DNA of 64,000 bases from assembly GCF_014268275.3 (NCBI RefSeq), contig NZ_CP077084.1:1860001-1924000 (forward strand), given 5' to 3'. This document shows, piece by piece, positions 26,948 to 36,326 of the stretch. The translations under genes were made by a program, and so were the position numbers. A model generated the notes under the pieces. The model was not told the DNA's origin and ran no database searches. It saw nothing but the letters and a program-made list of their open reading frames with translations. Position 1 is the stretch's first letter; every line of letters begins with the position of its first letter. The DNA is from Pseudomonas tritici (GTDB lineage Bacteria; Pseudomonadota; Gammaproteobacteria; Pseudomonadales; Pseudomonadaceae).

Positions 26948-28174
26948 TCAGGCAGGTTGGGCCGCCAGGCTGTTACTCACATTACGCCCCAGCACCAACA
27001 CCGTGACAAACCCACACCCCACCAACGCCGTGGCCAGGCTCAGCAATACCGAACTGCCCATCTGGTCGACGATCCGCCCGCCAAAGAACGAGCCCAACGC
27101 AATGATCACCTGGAACAAGGCGACGAACAGTGGCATGCCGCGTTCCACATCCTTGGGCGCGACCACAAACATCCAGATACTGGCGCAGGCCGGGAAGGCG
27201 CCAAAGGCGAAACCCCAGAGCGCAATGAGCATGGCTGCGCCGGTCAAACCGGTGGCGAAGTGGGGGAACAGAGCGGTGCTGGTGCCGATCATCAGCGCGA
27301 CCAGCAGAAGGGTGTAGCGCACGCTGCGGTTGGCGGCGAAGCCGGCGAAAATGTTACCCGCTACCCCGGCCACGCCAAACATCAGCAGCAACGAGCCAAT
27401 CGTCGGGCCATCGAAGCCGGAGCTGTTTTTGAAGAACGGTGCGACATAGGTATACGCGGCAAAGTGCGCCAGGCCGATCAGCAATACGGCGATCAGTCCG
27501 ACCCGCGCCCGTGGGTTGATAAACAACGCCGGCAGGTCACTGACGTGAATGGCTTTTTCCGGGTTGAGCCGGGGCAGCAGGAAGACCTGCGCGAGGACTA
27601 CCGGTATGCCCAACAGCGCGGTGACCAGGAAGGTCATGCGCCAGCCCATCAGGCCGCTGAGCCAGGTCCCTACGGGCACGCCCAGTACGGTGGCCAGGGT
27701 CACCCCCATCATGATGATCGATGTGGCCTTCGCTACGCCCACGCCCTTGGGGGCCAGGCGGCCGCTGAGGGCAATGGCCGTCGCCCAGAAACCACCGATG
27801 CTGATACCCAGCAAGACGCGGCCGAACAGCAGCAGGCTGAAGTCACTGGCGAAGGCCACGACTGAGTTGGCGATAATCATGACCAGCGTCAGGCCGACCA
27901 GCAGATAGCGCCGGTCCATGGTGCCAATGATCACCGACAGCAGGGGGGCGGCGAGGGCGGCCATGATGCCAGGCAGGGTGACCATCAGGCCTGCGTGGCC
28001 GGCGGTGATGCCGAGGTCGCTGGCGACGTCGTTGAGCACGCCCACGGGCAGAAACTCACTGGTGACCAAGGCAAACGCGCCCACGGCAACCGAGAGAATG
28101 GCCAACCACTGCTGTTTGACACTTTGTTGATTATGTTCGGGAAGGCCGCGAGGGGCCTGGCTGGCACTTGGCAT
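26948..28174 (-). CDS. MFS transporter, DHA1 family (AraJ/YdhP-like)
   Basis: A 408-residue 12-TM major facilitator of the drug/sugar efflux group. The start at 28174 (MPSASQAPRG) is chosen, because the 38 upstream codons lie over non-coding sequence. The motif GTMDRRYLLVGLTLV in loop 2-3 and GVPVGTWLSGLMGWRM at helix 5 are typical of AraJ/PbuE-like exporters. It has no obvious partner: it is convergent with deoC and separated from the next gene by 280 bp. The substrate is unknown. Confidence 0.8.
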   Translation of the reverse strand: MPSASQAPRGLPEHNQQSVKQQWLAILSVAVGAFALVTSEFLPVGVLNDVASDLGITAGHAGLMVTLPGIMAALAAPLLSVIIGTMDRRYLLVGLTLVMIIANSVVAFASDFSLLLFGRVLLGISIGGFWATAIALSGRLAPKGVGVAKATSIIMMGVTLATVLGVPVGTWLSGLMGWRMTFLVTALLGIPVVLAQVFLLPRLNPEKAIHVSDLPALFINPRARVGLIAVLLIGLAHFAAYTYVAPFFKNSSGFDGPTIGSLLLMFGVAGVAGNIFAGFAANRSVRYTLLLVALMIGTSTALFPHFATGLTGAAMLIALWGFAFGAFPACASIWMFVVAPKDVERGMPLFVALFQVIIALGSFFGGRIVDQMGSSVLLSLATALVGCGFVTVLVLGRNVSNSLAAQPA

Positions 28175-28454
28175 GGTTGGGTTCCAGGATGAGCGTCGCC
28201 TGAAGCCAGGCGAGGGGGAGGGAATTTGGAGGCGATTATAGGAAACAGTGTTGAAAATCGGGCAGGCGCTCGTTTCGATAGTAATCATCAGTGCAATCGA
28301 TGCGACGCTCTAGCACGCACTACATGTTCAATGCACCTTTCGTACAGGCTTTCAAAACGCTGCCTACGAGCAGCGCATTGCGGTACACCTGGCACCTTAT
28401 TACTTTGTGGTAGCGCTCGACATTGGGCGCCTCCAACCGCAAAGGAACTGCATC

Positions 28455-28709
28455 ATGAGCAAAAATACCAAAGAAACCTCCGGCAAGATCGCGACGTTGG
28501 CGGCGGAAACGCTCAACAGCCAAAGCGCCTCACCCATTGCCAAAAGCCTCGCCGCTTCAGCTTTAGCCCAGAAAGGCACCGACAAGCAGACGAGTGCAGA
28601 GATGGAGCAGAAAGCTGGAAAGGTGCTGGGCAGCGATAAATACAGCGAAGATACCAAGGCGCTTGCCGCCTCGGTTCTGTCTCAAGCCAATAAGGAGCGC
28701 GGAAGCTAA
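28455..28709 (+). CDS. small conserved-looking protein of unknown function, 84 residues
   Basis: The ATG at 28455 has AAAGGAACTG upstream. The product is hydrophilic, rich in Ala, Lys, Ser and Thr, helical, and without cysteine, signal peptide or TM segment. It contains an internal repeat-like pattern: SPIAKSLAASALAQKGTDKQ resembles SEDTKALAASVLSQANKE near the C-terminus. I do not recognise a named family. The clean start, high coding quality and following hairpin support a real gene. Confidence 0.65.
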   Translation: MSKNTKETSGKIATLAAETLNSQSASPIAKSLAASALAQKGTDKQTSAEMEQKAGKVLGSDKYSEDTKALAASVLSQANKERGS

Positions 28710-28730
28710 GTCACCTCCGCTGGATAGAAA

Positions 28731-28761
28731 AGGCCTTGTAGTCGAACCGACTACAAGGCCT
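28731..28761. terminator. hairpin after the 84-residue gene
   Basis: AGGCCTTGTAGTCG at 28731-28744 and CGACTACAAGGCCT at 28748-28761 form a perfect 14-bp stem around a 3-nt loop. No T tract follows on the plus strand. On the minus strand it lies just downstream of the LysR gene, where CTTTT follows. It could act as a weak terminator or an mRNA-stabilising hairpin. Confidence 0.6.
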
Positions 28762-28764
28762 GCG

Positions 28765-29703
28765 TCATCGCCCAAGCCGTTCTGACAGGCTCTCGATAAA
28801 CACCGTTTCCGCCCGACTCATCTTCTGTTCCCGATTCCACAGCAAATGAATATCCACGTCCGCGATCCCCTCATCCGGCGGCAGCCGCCACAGCAGCCCG
28901 TTCTTCACATCCTCCGCCACCACATGAATCGGCAAACAGCCCAAGCCAAACCCGGCAATCACCAACCGACGCACTTCTTCAAGGCTTGAGGAGGACGCCA
29001 CGATCCGTCCGCTAAACCCTTGTTGATCACGGAAAATCGTCAACGGCGACAGCATCCCGCCAATCTGGTCGCTGGTAAAACTCACGAAGTTCTCCGACTG
29101 CAAATCCCCCTCCGCCAAACCGGTGCGCCCGAAAAGCGGGTGGTGCCGGCCGCAGAAAAATGCATAGCGCTGGCGCAGGAACAGATGCTGCTCCAGGCGT
29201 GGCTGCGGCCGACGGTTGAGGCTCAAACCCAGGGTTGCAGTTTTTTCCAGAAGTGCGGCGACGATGTCCGAGCTGCGCATCACCTCGACCTCCAGGTCTA
29301 CCCGAGGGTGTTCGCGGTGAAAGCCCGCGAGAAATTCATCGAAGGTGTCCGAGTTGATCCGGCTGATCATCAGCAAACGCACCTTGCCGATCACTTCATC
29401 GCCGGGTTTTTGCAGGGCGTTGCTCATCTGCGACACCTGGCCGTACATCTCGCCGGCAATGGCGAAGATCTGTTCACCGGCCTCGGTCAACACAAAACGT
29501 GGACCACGGCGAACGATGAGTTGGCAGTCGAGTTGTTCTTCCAGGCGCTTGAGGGCTTGGCTGATCGCCGGCTGGGTCAGGTGCAGGCGTGCGGCGGCGC
29601 GGCTGATGCTCAGCTCCTGGCCGATCACGCGAAAAGTGCGCAGCAGGTTCCAGTCCAGGCGGTCGTTGAGCAGGGGGTGAATGTCGCGGCGGGTTTCGGA
29701 CAT
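28765..29703 (-). CDS. LysR-family regulator
   Basis: A 312-residue LysR regulator. The start at 29703 (MSETRRDIHP) is chosen over an in-frame start 93 bp upstream, which would run into the promoter region. The winged helix covers about residues 18-78, with ISRAAARLHLTQPAISQALK. The effector domain follows. It is divergent from an MHS symporter gene and probably controls the symporter-amidohydrolase-deacetylase group at 29862-33529. Confidence 0.88.
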   Translation of the reverse strand: MSETRRDIHPLLNDRLDWNLLRTFRVIGQELSISRAAARLHLTQPAISQALKRLEEQLDCQLIVRRGPRFVLTEAGEQIFAIAGEMYGQVSQMSNALQKPGDEVIGKVRLLMISRINSDTFDEFLAGFHREHPRVDLEVEVMRSSDIVAALLEKTATLGLSLNRRPQPRLEQHLFLRQRYAFFCGRHHPLFGRTGLAEGDLQSENFVSFTSDQIGGMLSPLTIFRDQQGFSGRIVASSSSLEEVRRLVIAGFGLGCLPIHVVAEDVKNGLLWRLPPDEGIADVDIHLLWNREQKMSRAETVFIESLSERLGR

Positions 29704-29728
29704 GGTGCGGCTCAATAATAAGCAGGAT

Positions 29729-29746
29729 TTATAATTGGAATAATAA
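29729..29746. promoter_or_regulatory. candidate LysR binding site
   Basis: TTAT-N7-ATAA (29729-29743) lies in the 158-bp divergent promoter region and fits the loose T-N11-A pattern of LysR operators. The call is weak because the region is AT-rich overall. Confidence 0.3.
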
Positions 29747-29861
29747 ATAGAAAATTGACTAATCATAGCCTCGAGACGAAAACTCACGCTCAACAAGCGC
29801 CATCAGAGCGCATGTGTTCGACCTTTCTCCTGCCAAAAAAATAACCAAAGGAGCCAGCCCC

Positions 29862-31181
29862 ATGAAGCCTTCCGCTTCGCCTCAGCCTCGCCGTGCTGCG
29901 GCCGCCGCTTTTATCGGCACCATGATCGAGTGGTACGACTTTTACATCTACGCCACTGCCGCCGCGCTGGTGTTCGGCCAATTGTTTTTCCCCTCCGAAG
30001 ACAAACTGTTCAGCACCATGGCCGCCTTCGGCACCTTCGCCGTGGGCTTCTTTGCACGGCCATTGGGCGGCATTGTGTTTGGCCATATCGGCGACCGGAT
30101 CGGGCGCAAGAAGTCCCTCGTCATCACGTTGGTGATGATGGGCGTGGTCACCGTATGTATCGGCCTGTTGCCTACTTACGCCCAGATCGGCGCCGCTGCA
30201 CCGGTGATGCTGGTTCTGCTGCGCGTTGTGCAAGGTATTGCCGTCGGCGGTGAGTGGGGCGGGGCGGTGTTGATGGCGGGCGAGCATGCGCCGAAAGGTC
30301 GGCGTAACTTCTTTGCTTCCTTCGCGCAGTTGGGCAGCCCGGCGGGATTGATCCTGTCGTTGCTGGCGTTCAGCGCGGTCACCCGTTTGCCGGAAGAAGA
30401 CTTGCTCAGTTGGGGCTGGCGCGTGCCGTTTCTCGCCAGCGCGTTGCTGCTGGTTGTCGGCCTGGCGATTCGCCTGGGCGTGAATGAGTCGCCTGAATTC
30501 CTCGAAGACAAAGCCTTGGCCGAAAAAGCGCGAGCCATCAAGAAAGACCAGGCGCCTGTCGTTGAAGTGCTGCGAACCGCCTGGCGCCCGCTGCTGCTGT
30601 GCATCGGCGCCAACACCCTGGGTATTGCCGGGGTGTATTTCACCAACACCTTCATGATTGCCTACAGCACTCAGCAACTGGGCCTGCCGCGCTCGCTGAT
30701 TCTGGAGTGCCTGTTCTTCGTTGCCATCATTCAGTTCTGCGTCCAGCCCCTGGCCGCCTGGGTGGCGGAGAAGGTTGGCGCTACGCGCTTCCTGTGCGCG
30801 ATGAGCGTATTGGCAATGGCTTCGCCCTACCCGATGTTCGTACTGGTGAGCAGCGGTCAGGCACCGTTGATCATCCTCGGCATCGCCCTGGCGGTGGTGT
30901 GCATGGCTTCGTTTTATGCGGTGATCGCAGGCTTTGTCAGCGGCCTGTTTGAAACCCGCGTGCGCTACACCGCGATCTCCCTGGCATACCAGGTGTGCGG
31001 TGCGCTGGCCGGTGGGCTCACCCCGTTGATTGGCACTTGGCTGGCCCATCAATACCAAGGCCAATGGTGGCCCATGGCTGTGTTTTATAGCCTGATCGCG
31101 GCGGTGTCGCTGGTGTGTGTACTGGCGTTGTCGCGCCGCCATGCCACCGCTCACCGTCATGAAATGGCTCATAGCGTTTGA
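29862..31181 (+). CDS. MHS-family metabolite:H+ symporter (MFS)
   Basis: A 439-residue 12-TM transporter of the metabolite:H+ symporter family, known for dicarboxylates, betaines, shikimate and similar solutes. The N-terminal TMIEWYDFYIYATAAALVFG is the family hallmark, followed by the loop motif GHIGDRIGRKKSLV and RVVQGIAVGGEWGGAVLM (about residues 120-137). AAAGGAG precedes the start. It is cotranscribed with an M20-type amidohydrolase 13 bp downstream, so the imported solute is probably that enzyme's substrate. Confidence 0.85.
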   Translation: MKPSASPQPRRAAAAAFIGTMIEWYDFYIYATAAALVFGQLFFPSEDKLFSTMAAFGTFAVGFFARPLGGIVFGHIGDRIGRKKSLVITLVMMGVVTVCIGLLPTYAQIGAAAPVMLVLLRVVQGIAVGGEWGGAVLMAGEHAPKGRRNFFASFAQLGSPAGLILSLLAFSAVTRLPEEDLLSWGWRVPFLASALLLVVGLAIRLGVNESPEFLEDKALAEKARAIKKDQAPVVEVLRTAWRPLLLCIGANTLGIAGVYFTNTFMIAYSTQQLGLPRSLILECLFFVAIIQFCVQPLAAWVAEKVGATRFLCAMSVLAMASPYPMFVLVSSGQAPLIILGIALAVVCMASFYAVIAGFVSGLFETRVRYTAISLAYQVCGALAGGLTPLIGTWLAHQYQGQWWPMAVFYSLIAAVSLVCVLALSRRHATAHRHEMAHSV

Positions 31182-31194
31182 GGGAGAATGTGTC

Positions 31195-32424
31195 ATGTTG
31201 AAGATTAATGGCGAGCGTCTGTGGGCCAGCCTGATGGCCATGGCCGAGATCGGCGCCACAGCCCGCGGCGGCAGTTGCAGATTGGCCTTGAGTGCCGAAG
31301 ACAAAGCCGGTCGTGAGTTGTTCAGCCACTGGTGCACAGCCGCCGGGTTGACCCTGAGCGTGGATGCCATCGGCAATCTGTTCGCCCGTCGTGCCGGTAC
31401 GGATAAGGAGGCGGCACCGGTCATGATGGGAAGCCACCTCGACACCCAGCCGGAAGGCGGGCGCTTTGATGGCGTCTATGGTGTATTGGCGGGCCTGGAG
31501 GTGATCCGCAGCCTTGATGATCACGCTATCCAGACGCGCAAACCGTTGGAAATCGCCGTGTGGACCAACGAAGAGGGCGCCCGTTTTACGCCGGCCATGC
31601 TCGGCTCGGCGGTGTTCACCGGCACCCTGGCGCTGGATAAGGCGCGGGCCACCGCAGACGTTGATGGTATTAGCGTGGCCGAGGCCCTGTGTGCCACCGG
31701 CTACAGCGGTTCACGCCCATTGGGTGGCGCGGTGGATGCGTATTTCGAGGCGCATATCGAGCAGGGCCCGATCCTTGAAGACAACGCCAAGAGCATCGGC
31801 GTGGTCACCGGTGGCCAGGCGATTCGCTGGCTGGATGTGCGGGTCGAAGGCATGGCCGCCCATGCCGGCACTACACCGATGCCGCTGCGTAAAGATGCGT
31901 TGTACGGCGCTGCGCAAATGATCCAGGCGTTGGAGCAACTGGCGGCCGATTTCGCCCCGGAAGGCCTGACCACCGTGGGCGAATTGAGCCTCGCTAAATC
32001 GTCACGCAATACCATCCCTGGCCTGCTGAATTTCACCGTCGACCTGCGCCATCACCGCGACAGCGAGATAGACGCCATGGAGCAACAGGTGCGCCAACAG
32101 TTGCAGGCCATTGCCGCGCAACGCGGCCTGACCGTCACCGTGAGCCCCCACTGGATCAGCCCGGCCACGCCTTTCGATGCCGAGTGCGTCGCCTGCGTAC
32201 AAACCTCGGTGGACGCCTTGGGCTACAGCCAGCAACGTATCGTCAGCGGCGCCGGACATGATGCCATCCACCTGGCACGCTATTGCCCGACCGCGATGAT
32301 CTTCATCCCGTGTATCGGCGGCCTCAGCCATAACGAAGCCGAAGATGTGCTGCCCGATGACGTGCGCCAGGGCACCGACGTATTGCTCAACGCCGTGTTG
32401 AAACGCGCCGGCCAAGCCAACTGA
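31195..32424 (+). CDS. M20-family Zn amidohydrolase (N-carbamoyl-amino-acid hydrolase / allantoate amidohydrolase type)
   Basis: A 409-residue metal-dependent amidase of the hydantoinase/carbamoylase group. Metal-site motifs are GSHLDTQPEGGRFDGVYGVL at about residues 79-98 (first His and bridging Asp), NEEGARF near residue 126 and FEAHIEQGPILE near 184; the last histidine is in LSHNEAEDV. The lid/dimerisation domain covers about 210-330. The family cuts N-carbamoyl or ureido groups. The exact substrate is unknown, and the neighbouring acetylpolyamine amidohydrolase hints at N-modified amines or amino acids. Confidence 0.82.
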   Translation: MLKINGERLWASLMAMAEIGATARGGSCRLALSAEDKAGRELFSHWCTAAGLTLSVDAIGNLFARRAGTDKEAAPVMMGSHLDTQPEGGRFDGVYGVLAGLEVIRSLDDHAIQTRKPLEIAVWTNEEGARFTPAMLGSAVFTGTLALDKARATADVDGISVAEALCATGYSGSRPLGGAVDAYFEAHIEQGPILEDNAKSIGVVTGGQAIRWLDVRVEGMAAHAGTTPMPLRKDALYGAAQMIQALEQLAADFAPEGLTTVGELSLAKSSRNTIPGLLNFTVDLRHHRDSEIDAMEQQVRQQLQAIAAQRGLTVTVSPHWISPATPFDAECVACVQTSVDALGYSQQRIVSGAGHDAIHLARYCPTAMIFIPCIGGLSHNEAEDVLPDDVRQGTDVLLNAVLKRAGQAN

Positions 32425-32453
32425 TCACTCATATTTCAAGGCTGACCGGATTC

Positions 32454-32479
32454 ACCTGTGGGCGCCAGCTCCCACAGGT
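32454..32479. repeat. small intercistronic palindrome
   Basis: ACCTGTGGG and CCCACAGGT surround a CGCCAGCT loop, between the amidohydrolase and deacetylase genes. The sequence resembles a shortened REP unit (CTGTGGGAGC...). It may stabilise the upstream message. Confidence 0.55.
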
Positions 32480-32503
32480 TCCGTGTTCACCCAGGAGCAT
32501 CTG

Positions 32504-33529
32504 ATGCGTACATTTTTCCATCCTGAACAACTTCTGCACTCACCGCGCAGCTACTACTCCCGCGGCCAGATGCGCACGCCGCAGGAAGTCCCCGAGCGTG
32601 CCCGCAACCTGTTGCAGGCTGCGCAAACCTTGGGTTTCGACATCCAGCAGCCGCAGGATTACGGCCTCGATCCATTGCTGGCCGTGCACGGTGCTCCTTA
32701 CCTGGCGTTCCTTCAGGAAGCCCACCAACGCTGGAAGGAAGTCCCCGAAGACTGGGGCGACGAAGTCATGTCCAACATCTTCGTACGCGAGCCCAACGCC
32801 TTGCGCGGCATCCTTGCCCAGGCTGCGCGCTACCTGGCGGATGGCAGTTGCCCCATCGGTGAACTCACCTGGCGTTCGGCCTACTGGTCGGCCCAGAGCG
32901 CCGTTGCAGCGGCCAAGGCTATTCTCGATGGTGCGCCTGCTACCTACGCGTTATGCCGGCCACCGGGCCATCACGCGCGCTTCGATGCGGCGGGTGGTTT
33001 TTGCTACATCAACAATGCGGCAGTCGCTGCGCAAGCCCTGCGCCAAGGTTTCCAGCGTGTCGCCGTGCTCGACACCGACATGCATCACGGGCAGGGCATT
33101 CAGGAGATTTTCTACGAACGCGACGACGTGCTGTACGTCTCGATCCATGGCGATCCCACCAACTTCTACCCTGGCGTTGCTGGCTTCGCCGAAGAACGCG
33201 GCAGCGCACAGGGCGAAGGCTTCAACCTCAACCTGCCAATGCCTCACGGTGCCAGCGAGGCGGTGTTCTTCGAGAAACTGGAACGTGCGTTGGCAGCAGT
33301 GAAAGACTTCTCGGCAGATGTGCTGGTGCTGTCGCTGGGTTTTGATATCTACGAGCTGGACCCGCAGAGCAAAGTCGCGGTGACGCGCGAAGGGTTTGCG
33401 CGGTTGGGGGAGCGCATTCGAGGGCTGGGATTGCCGTGTGTAATTGTGCAGGAAGGCGGGTATCACTTGGAGACGCTGAACAGTAATGCGCGGGCATTTT
33501 TCAGCGAGCCAGAAGTGTGGGGGAAGTAA
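32504..33529 (+). CDS. histone-deacetylase-family acetylpolyamine amidohydrolase
   Basis: A 341-residue arginase/deacetylase-fold zinc enzyme. It shows the general-base pair H156-H157 (RPPGHHARFDAAGGFCYINN), zinc ligands D192 and H194 in LDTDMHHGQG, a third ligand aspartate in LGFDIYELDP, and the catalytic region EGGYHLE near the end. Pseudomonas members of this group remove acetyl groups from N-acetylcadaverine or N-acetylputrescine. The ATG at 32504 with CCAGGAGCATCTG upstream is used. It is the last gene of the LysR-controlled group, followed by a terminator. Confidence 0.88.
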   Translation: MRTFFHPEQLLHSPRSYYSRGQMRTPQEVPERARNLLQAAQTLGFDIQQPQDYGLDPLLAVHGAPYLAFLQEAHQRWKEVPEDWGDEVMSNIFVREPNALRGILAQAARYLADGSCPIGELTWRSAYWSAQSAVAAAKAILDGAPATYALCRPPGHHARFDAAGGFCYINNAAVAAQALRQGFQRVAVLDTDMHHGQGIQEIFYERDDVLYVSIHGDPTNFYPGVAGFAEERGSAQGEGFNLNLPMPHGASEAVFFEKLERALAAVKDFSADVLVLSLGFDIYELDPQSKVAVTREGFARLGERIRGLGLPCVIVQEGGYHLETLNSNARAFFSEPEVWGK

Positions 33530-33560
33530 TCAGGCAGGTGTTAACGGGCGTCTGACACCG

Positions 33561-33598
33561 AAAAAGCCTGCTGACCTCAAGGGTGGGCAGGCTTTTTA
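33561..33598 (+). terminator. Rho-independent terminator after the deacetylase gene
   Basis: AAAAAGCCTGC at 33561-33571 pairs with GCAGGCTTTTT at 33587-33597. The stem and flanks are nearly the same as the terminator after deoC. Confidence 0.88.
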
Positions 33599-33736
33599 GT
33601 CACCCGTGCGTTCATCCTTTTCGAAAAGTGGCTGAAATATTCAGTAGTACTTTCGTGGACATCCCTAAAGTCCCGCCATTGCGAGCCGAAACTCTCTCAT
33701 ACGACATCGTATCCCTCAAAAGAGAGCTTCCCGAAA

Positions 33737-35362
33737 ATGTCCCTTCGCAGCCTGTCCATCGCCCGCCGTGCGGGTCTGGGTTTTGTCCTGATTGCCTTGC
33801 TCGTGGCCCTGCTGGGTTTTTTTGCGCTGTCGAACATGGCAAGCATCCGTGCCAGTGCGGTGCAGGTTGAGAGCGGGCTGGTGCCCAAGATGCGGCTGGT
33901 GGCGGACATTCGCGAAATCATGCTGCGCATTCGTACGATCTCTTTGCGCATGGCGTTGGATCCGAATCCCGCAAGCCTTCCACAATACCGCAGCCAGATG
34001 GACACCCGCAGCCAGGACCTGGTCAAAAGGCTGGCTGACCTCGATGCGGTGATCGACACCCCAGAAGTACGCTCGCTTTATGACCAGTTCCAGGTTTCGC
34101 TGCGCCAGTACCAGCAAGGCCTGGCCCAATCTTTCGTCCTTGCCGACAAGCAGCAAGGCGCCGAACTCAACAAGCTGCTGCTGGTGGACATGAAAACGGT
34201 GATTGATGGCTCCGGTGCGCAGCTCAATGCCCTGGCCGACTACTACAACGCGCAGATCAACCAGCAGGGGCAGGTGGCCGAGGCGCAATACAGCCGTTCG
34301 CGCACGATGGTGTTCGGCTTCGTGCTCCTGGCGGCGTTGAGCACAGTGGCGCTGGCGTGGTTGCTGACGCGCAGTATTGTCGGCCCGCTGAGCCATGCGG
34401 TGCGCGCTGCAGAAAACGTGGCCCATGGCGACCTGACCCAAACGGTGGCTGTTACCGGTGACGACGAAGTGACCCGCCTGCTTGTAGCACTCAAGACCAT
34501 GCAAGCCAACCTGCGCGGGACCTTACAACTGATCCGCCAGTCGGCGGGGCAGATGGCATCGTCCGCCACCGACCTGAATGGCATCACTGATCAAAGCAGC
34601 CGCAGCCTGCAAAAGCAGACCGCTGAAATAGAGCAAGCCGCCACCGCCGTCAACGAGATGACCTCGGCGGCGGATGAAGTAGCGCGCAATGCGGTTTCCA
34701 CCTCAGAGTCCACCCGCCTCTCCAATGAAACGGCGCGCGAAGGCCAACACCGTGTCGGCGAAACCGTCAGCGCCATTCAGGCCCTGAGCACAAACATTGG
34801 TGAAACCTCGACGCTGGTGCAGACCCTCGCCGAACAATCGCGTGATATCGGCAAAGTGCTCGACGTGATTCGCTCCATTGCCGAACAGACCAACCTATTG
34901 GCCCTCAATGCCGCCATCGAGGCTGCGCGGGCCGGTGAGTCCGGACGTGGCTTTGCGGTCGTGGCGGACGAAGTGCGCGCACTGGCACACCGTACGCAGC
35001 AATCGACGCTGGAAATCGATCAGATGGTGACCGCGATGCGCACGGGGTCTGACCACGCGTTGACATCAATGCAGTCCAGTACCCAGCGCGCTACCGCTAC
35101 CTTGACCTTGGCTGAAGGTGCGGGAGGCGCGTTGAGTCAGATCACCGACTCCATCGACCAGATTCACCAACGTAACCTAGTCATTGCCAGCGCCGCAGAA
35201 GAGCAGGCTCAGGTTGCCAAGGAAGTCGACCGCAACATCGTCAACATTCGCGACTTGTCTGCGCAGTCCTCATCCGGCGCCGGGCAGATCAATGGGGCGA
35301 GTCGCGAGCTGGCGCAGTTGGCGGTCTCGCTGAGCGAGGCGGTGGCGCGGTTCCAGCTATAG
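33737..35362 (+). CDS. methyl-accepting chemotaxis protein
   Basis: A 541-residue chemoreceptor. TM1 is at about residues 12-32 and TM2 at about 190-210. The periplasmic domain between them (about 155 residues, all helical) looks like a four-helix bundle (4HB_MCP). A HAMP domain (about 212-264) and the cytoplasmic signalling coiled coil follow, with the conserved tip [20 protein letters not shown] near residue 385. No C-terminal CheR-binding pentapeptide is seen. The ligand is unknown. The gene stands alone between a terminator and a degraded region, and the nearby transporters suggest, but do not prove, an organic-acid or amine signal. Confidence 0.92.
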   Translation: MSLRSLSIARRAGLGFVLIALLVALLGFFALSNMASIRASAVQVESGLVPKMRLVADIREIMLRIRTISLRMALDPNPASLPQYRSQMDTRSQDLVKRLADLDAVIDTPEVRSLYDQFQVSLRQYQQGLAQSFVLADKQQGAELNKLLLVDMKTVIDGSGAQLNALADYYNAQINQQGQVAEAQYSRSRTMVFGFVLLAALSTVALAWLLTRSIVGPLSHAVRAAENVAHGDLTQTVAVTGDDEVTRLLVALKTMQANLRGTLQLIRQSAGQMASSATDLNGITDQSSRSLQKQTAEIEQAATAVNEMTSAADEVARNAVSTSESTRLSNETAREGQHRVGETVSAIQALSTNIGETSTLVQTLAEQSRDIGKVLDVIRSIAEQTNLLALNAAIEAARAGESGRGFAVVADEVRALAHRTQQSTLEIDQMVTAMRTGSDHALTSMQSSTQRATATLTLAEGAGGALSQITDSIDQIHQRNLVIASAAEEQAQVAKEVDRNIVNIRDLSAQSSSGAGQINGASRELAQLAVSLSEAVARFQL

Positions 35363-35447
35363 CGCTAGCAAGGTGATGACGGCAACGTGGTCCCGCCACC
35401 CATGGCGCCCATCGGTGCCCCTGCAACGTCGCGCCCACGCGCCCACG

Positions 35448-35576
35448 ATGGTCGGGCTGGTATTGCCGCAGGTGATGCGTAATGTGGGCTTGGTAAAACG
35501 CCGCGGGCGGACATTGCCGCCAGCGGCGCTGGAGTTGGAGCGGTGGGTGCGGGAAATGCCGTTTCGGTCAGCGTGA
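35448..35576 (+). pseudogene. probable C-terminal remnant of a LysR regulator
   Basis: A short frame ends in a stretch that reads like a LysR effector-domain tail: GLVLPQVMRNVGLVKRRGR, then TLPPAALELERWVREM. It resembles the usual ending in which GL(I/V)xRRGRxLSPAA precedes a final helix. There is no DNA-binding domain upstream; the chemoreceptor gene ends only 85 bp before. It overlaps the 3' end of the ModA-like gene by 9 bp on the other strand. It is probably a leftover of the regulator of the MHS/ModA-like locus. Confidence 0.4.
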
Positions 35577-36326
35577 CACTGAGTCCAGTCCGGTCGATTG
35601 CACCACGGGTTGCGCCTGAGGCGATGACAAAAATTGCAGCAACGCCTTGGCCTGGGCCGGGTGTTCGGCGTTCACCGGGATGCCGGCGGCAAAACGCGTC
35701 ACCGATTGCACATCTTCCGGGATCTTGCCGACGTACGTCACGCCCGGTACTGGCAACAATTCCGCGACCTGTTGCAAGCCTACTTCGTAGTCACCTTTGG
35801 CAACCTGCTCGGCTACCGGGATGCGTTCGATCATGGTGCCCTTGGCGGGCATGCCGAGTTTTTTGAACAGCTCTTTCTCGACATACACACCGCTGGCGCT
35901 GTCCGAATACGCCACGGACTTGGCTTTACTCAGCACGGCTTTCAGTTCGGCATCAGTACCGATTGCAGGTTTTGCTGCGCCTTCCTTCACCACCAGGCCG
36001 ATGCGCGAGTCTGCCAGTTCTACGCGGGAGGCCTTGTCGACCTTGCCTTGCTTGATCAAATCATCCAGGGCATAGCCGACCATGATCACCACGTCGGCGT
36101 GTTCGCCGCGGGCCAAGCGGTTGGGAATGGCTTCCGGCGCTTTGCCCATCGATGGGCCAAGGAGGGTGTCGAGGGTGTCGCCGCTCTGCTCGGCGTATTG
36201 CGGGCCGAGCAATTTATAGGCGGCGGTGAAGCCGCCAGACGTCATCACCTTAAGCGCTTCGGCCTGGGCCGTCAGCGCCATTGTGCCGAGAGCCACCGCC
36301 GCCAAGGTGTTGAGCAGTGGCTTCAT
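35568..36326 (-). CDS. solitary ModA-like periplasmic binding protein
   Basis: A 252-residue type II periplasmic binding protein of the ModA-related family. The signal peptide ends LTAQA (about residue 21). The mature part starts [16 protein letters not shown], with the first ligand-binding serine/glycine loop, and has [15 protein letters not shown] and [16 protein letters not shown] further on. No ABC permease or ATPase gene is near. Instead its start overlaps the stop of an MHS symporter by 4 bp. Molybdate specificity is unlikely; an organic anion handed to the symporter, or a sensory role, is possible. Confidence 0.78.
   Translation of the reverse strand: MKPLLNTLAAVALGTMALTAQAEALKVMTSGGFTAAYKLLGPQYAEQSGDTLDTLLGPSMGKAPEAIPNRLARGEHADVVIMVGYALDDLIKQGKVDKASRVELADSRIGLVVKEGAAKPAIGTDAELKAVLSKAKSVAYSDSASGVYVEKELFKKLGMPAKGTMIERIPVAEQVAKGDYEVGLQQVAELLPVPGVTYVGKIPEDVQSVTRFAAGIPVNAEHPAQAKALLQFLSSPQAQPVVQSTGLDSVSR

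Noticed and set aside
29790..31445. 551-codon open frame on the minus strand over the MHS symporter
   Set aside because: The translation is rich in His, Gln and Arg with no domain, and it lies exactly over a clear 12-TM transporter gene. It is an antisense shadow.
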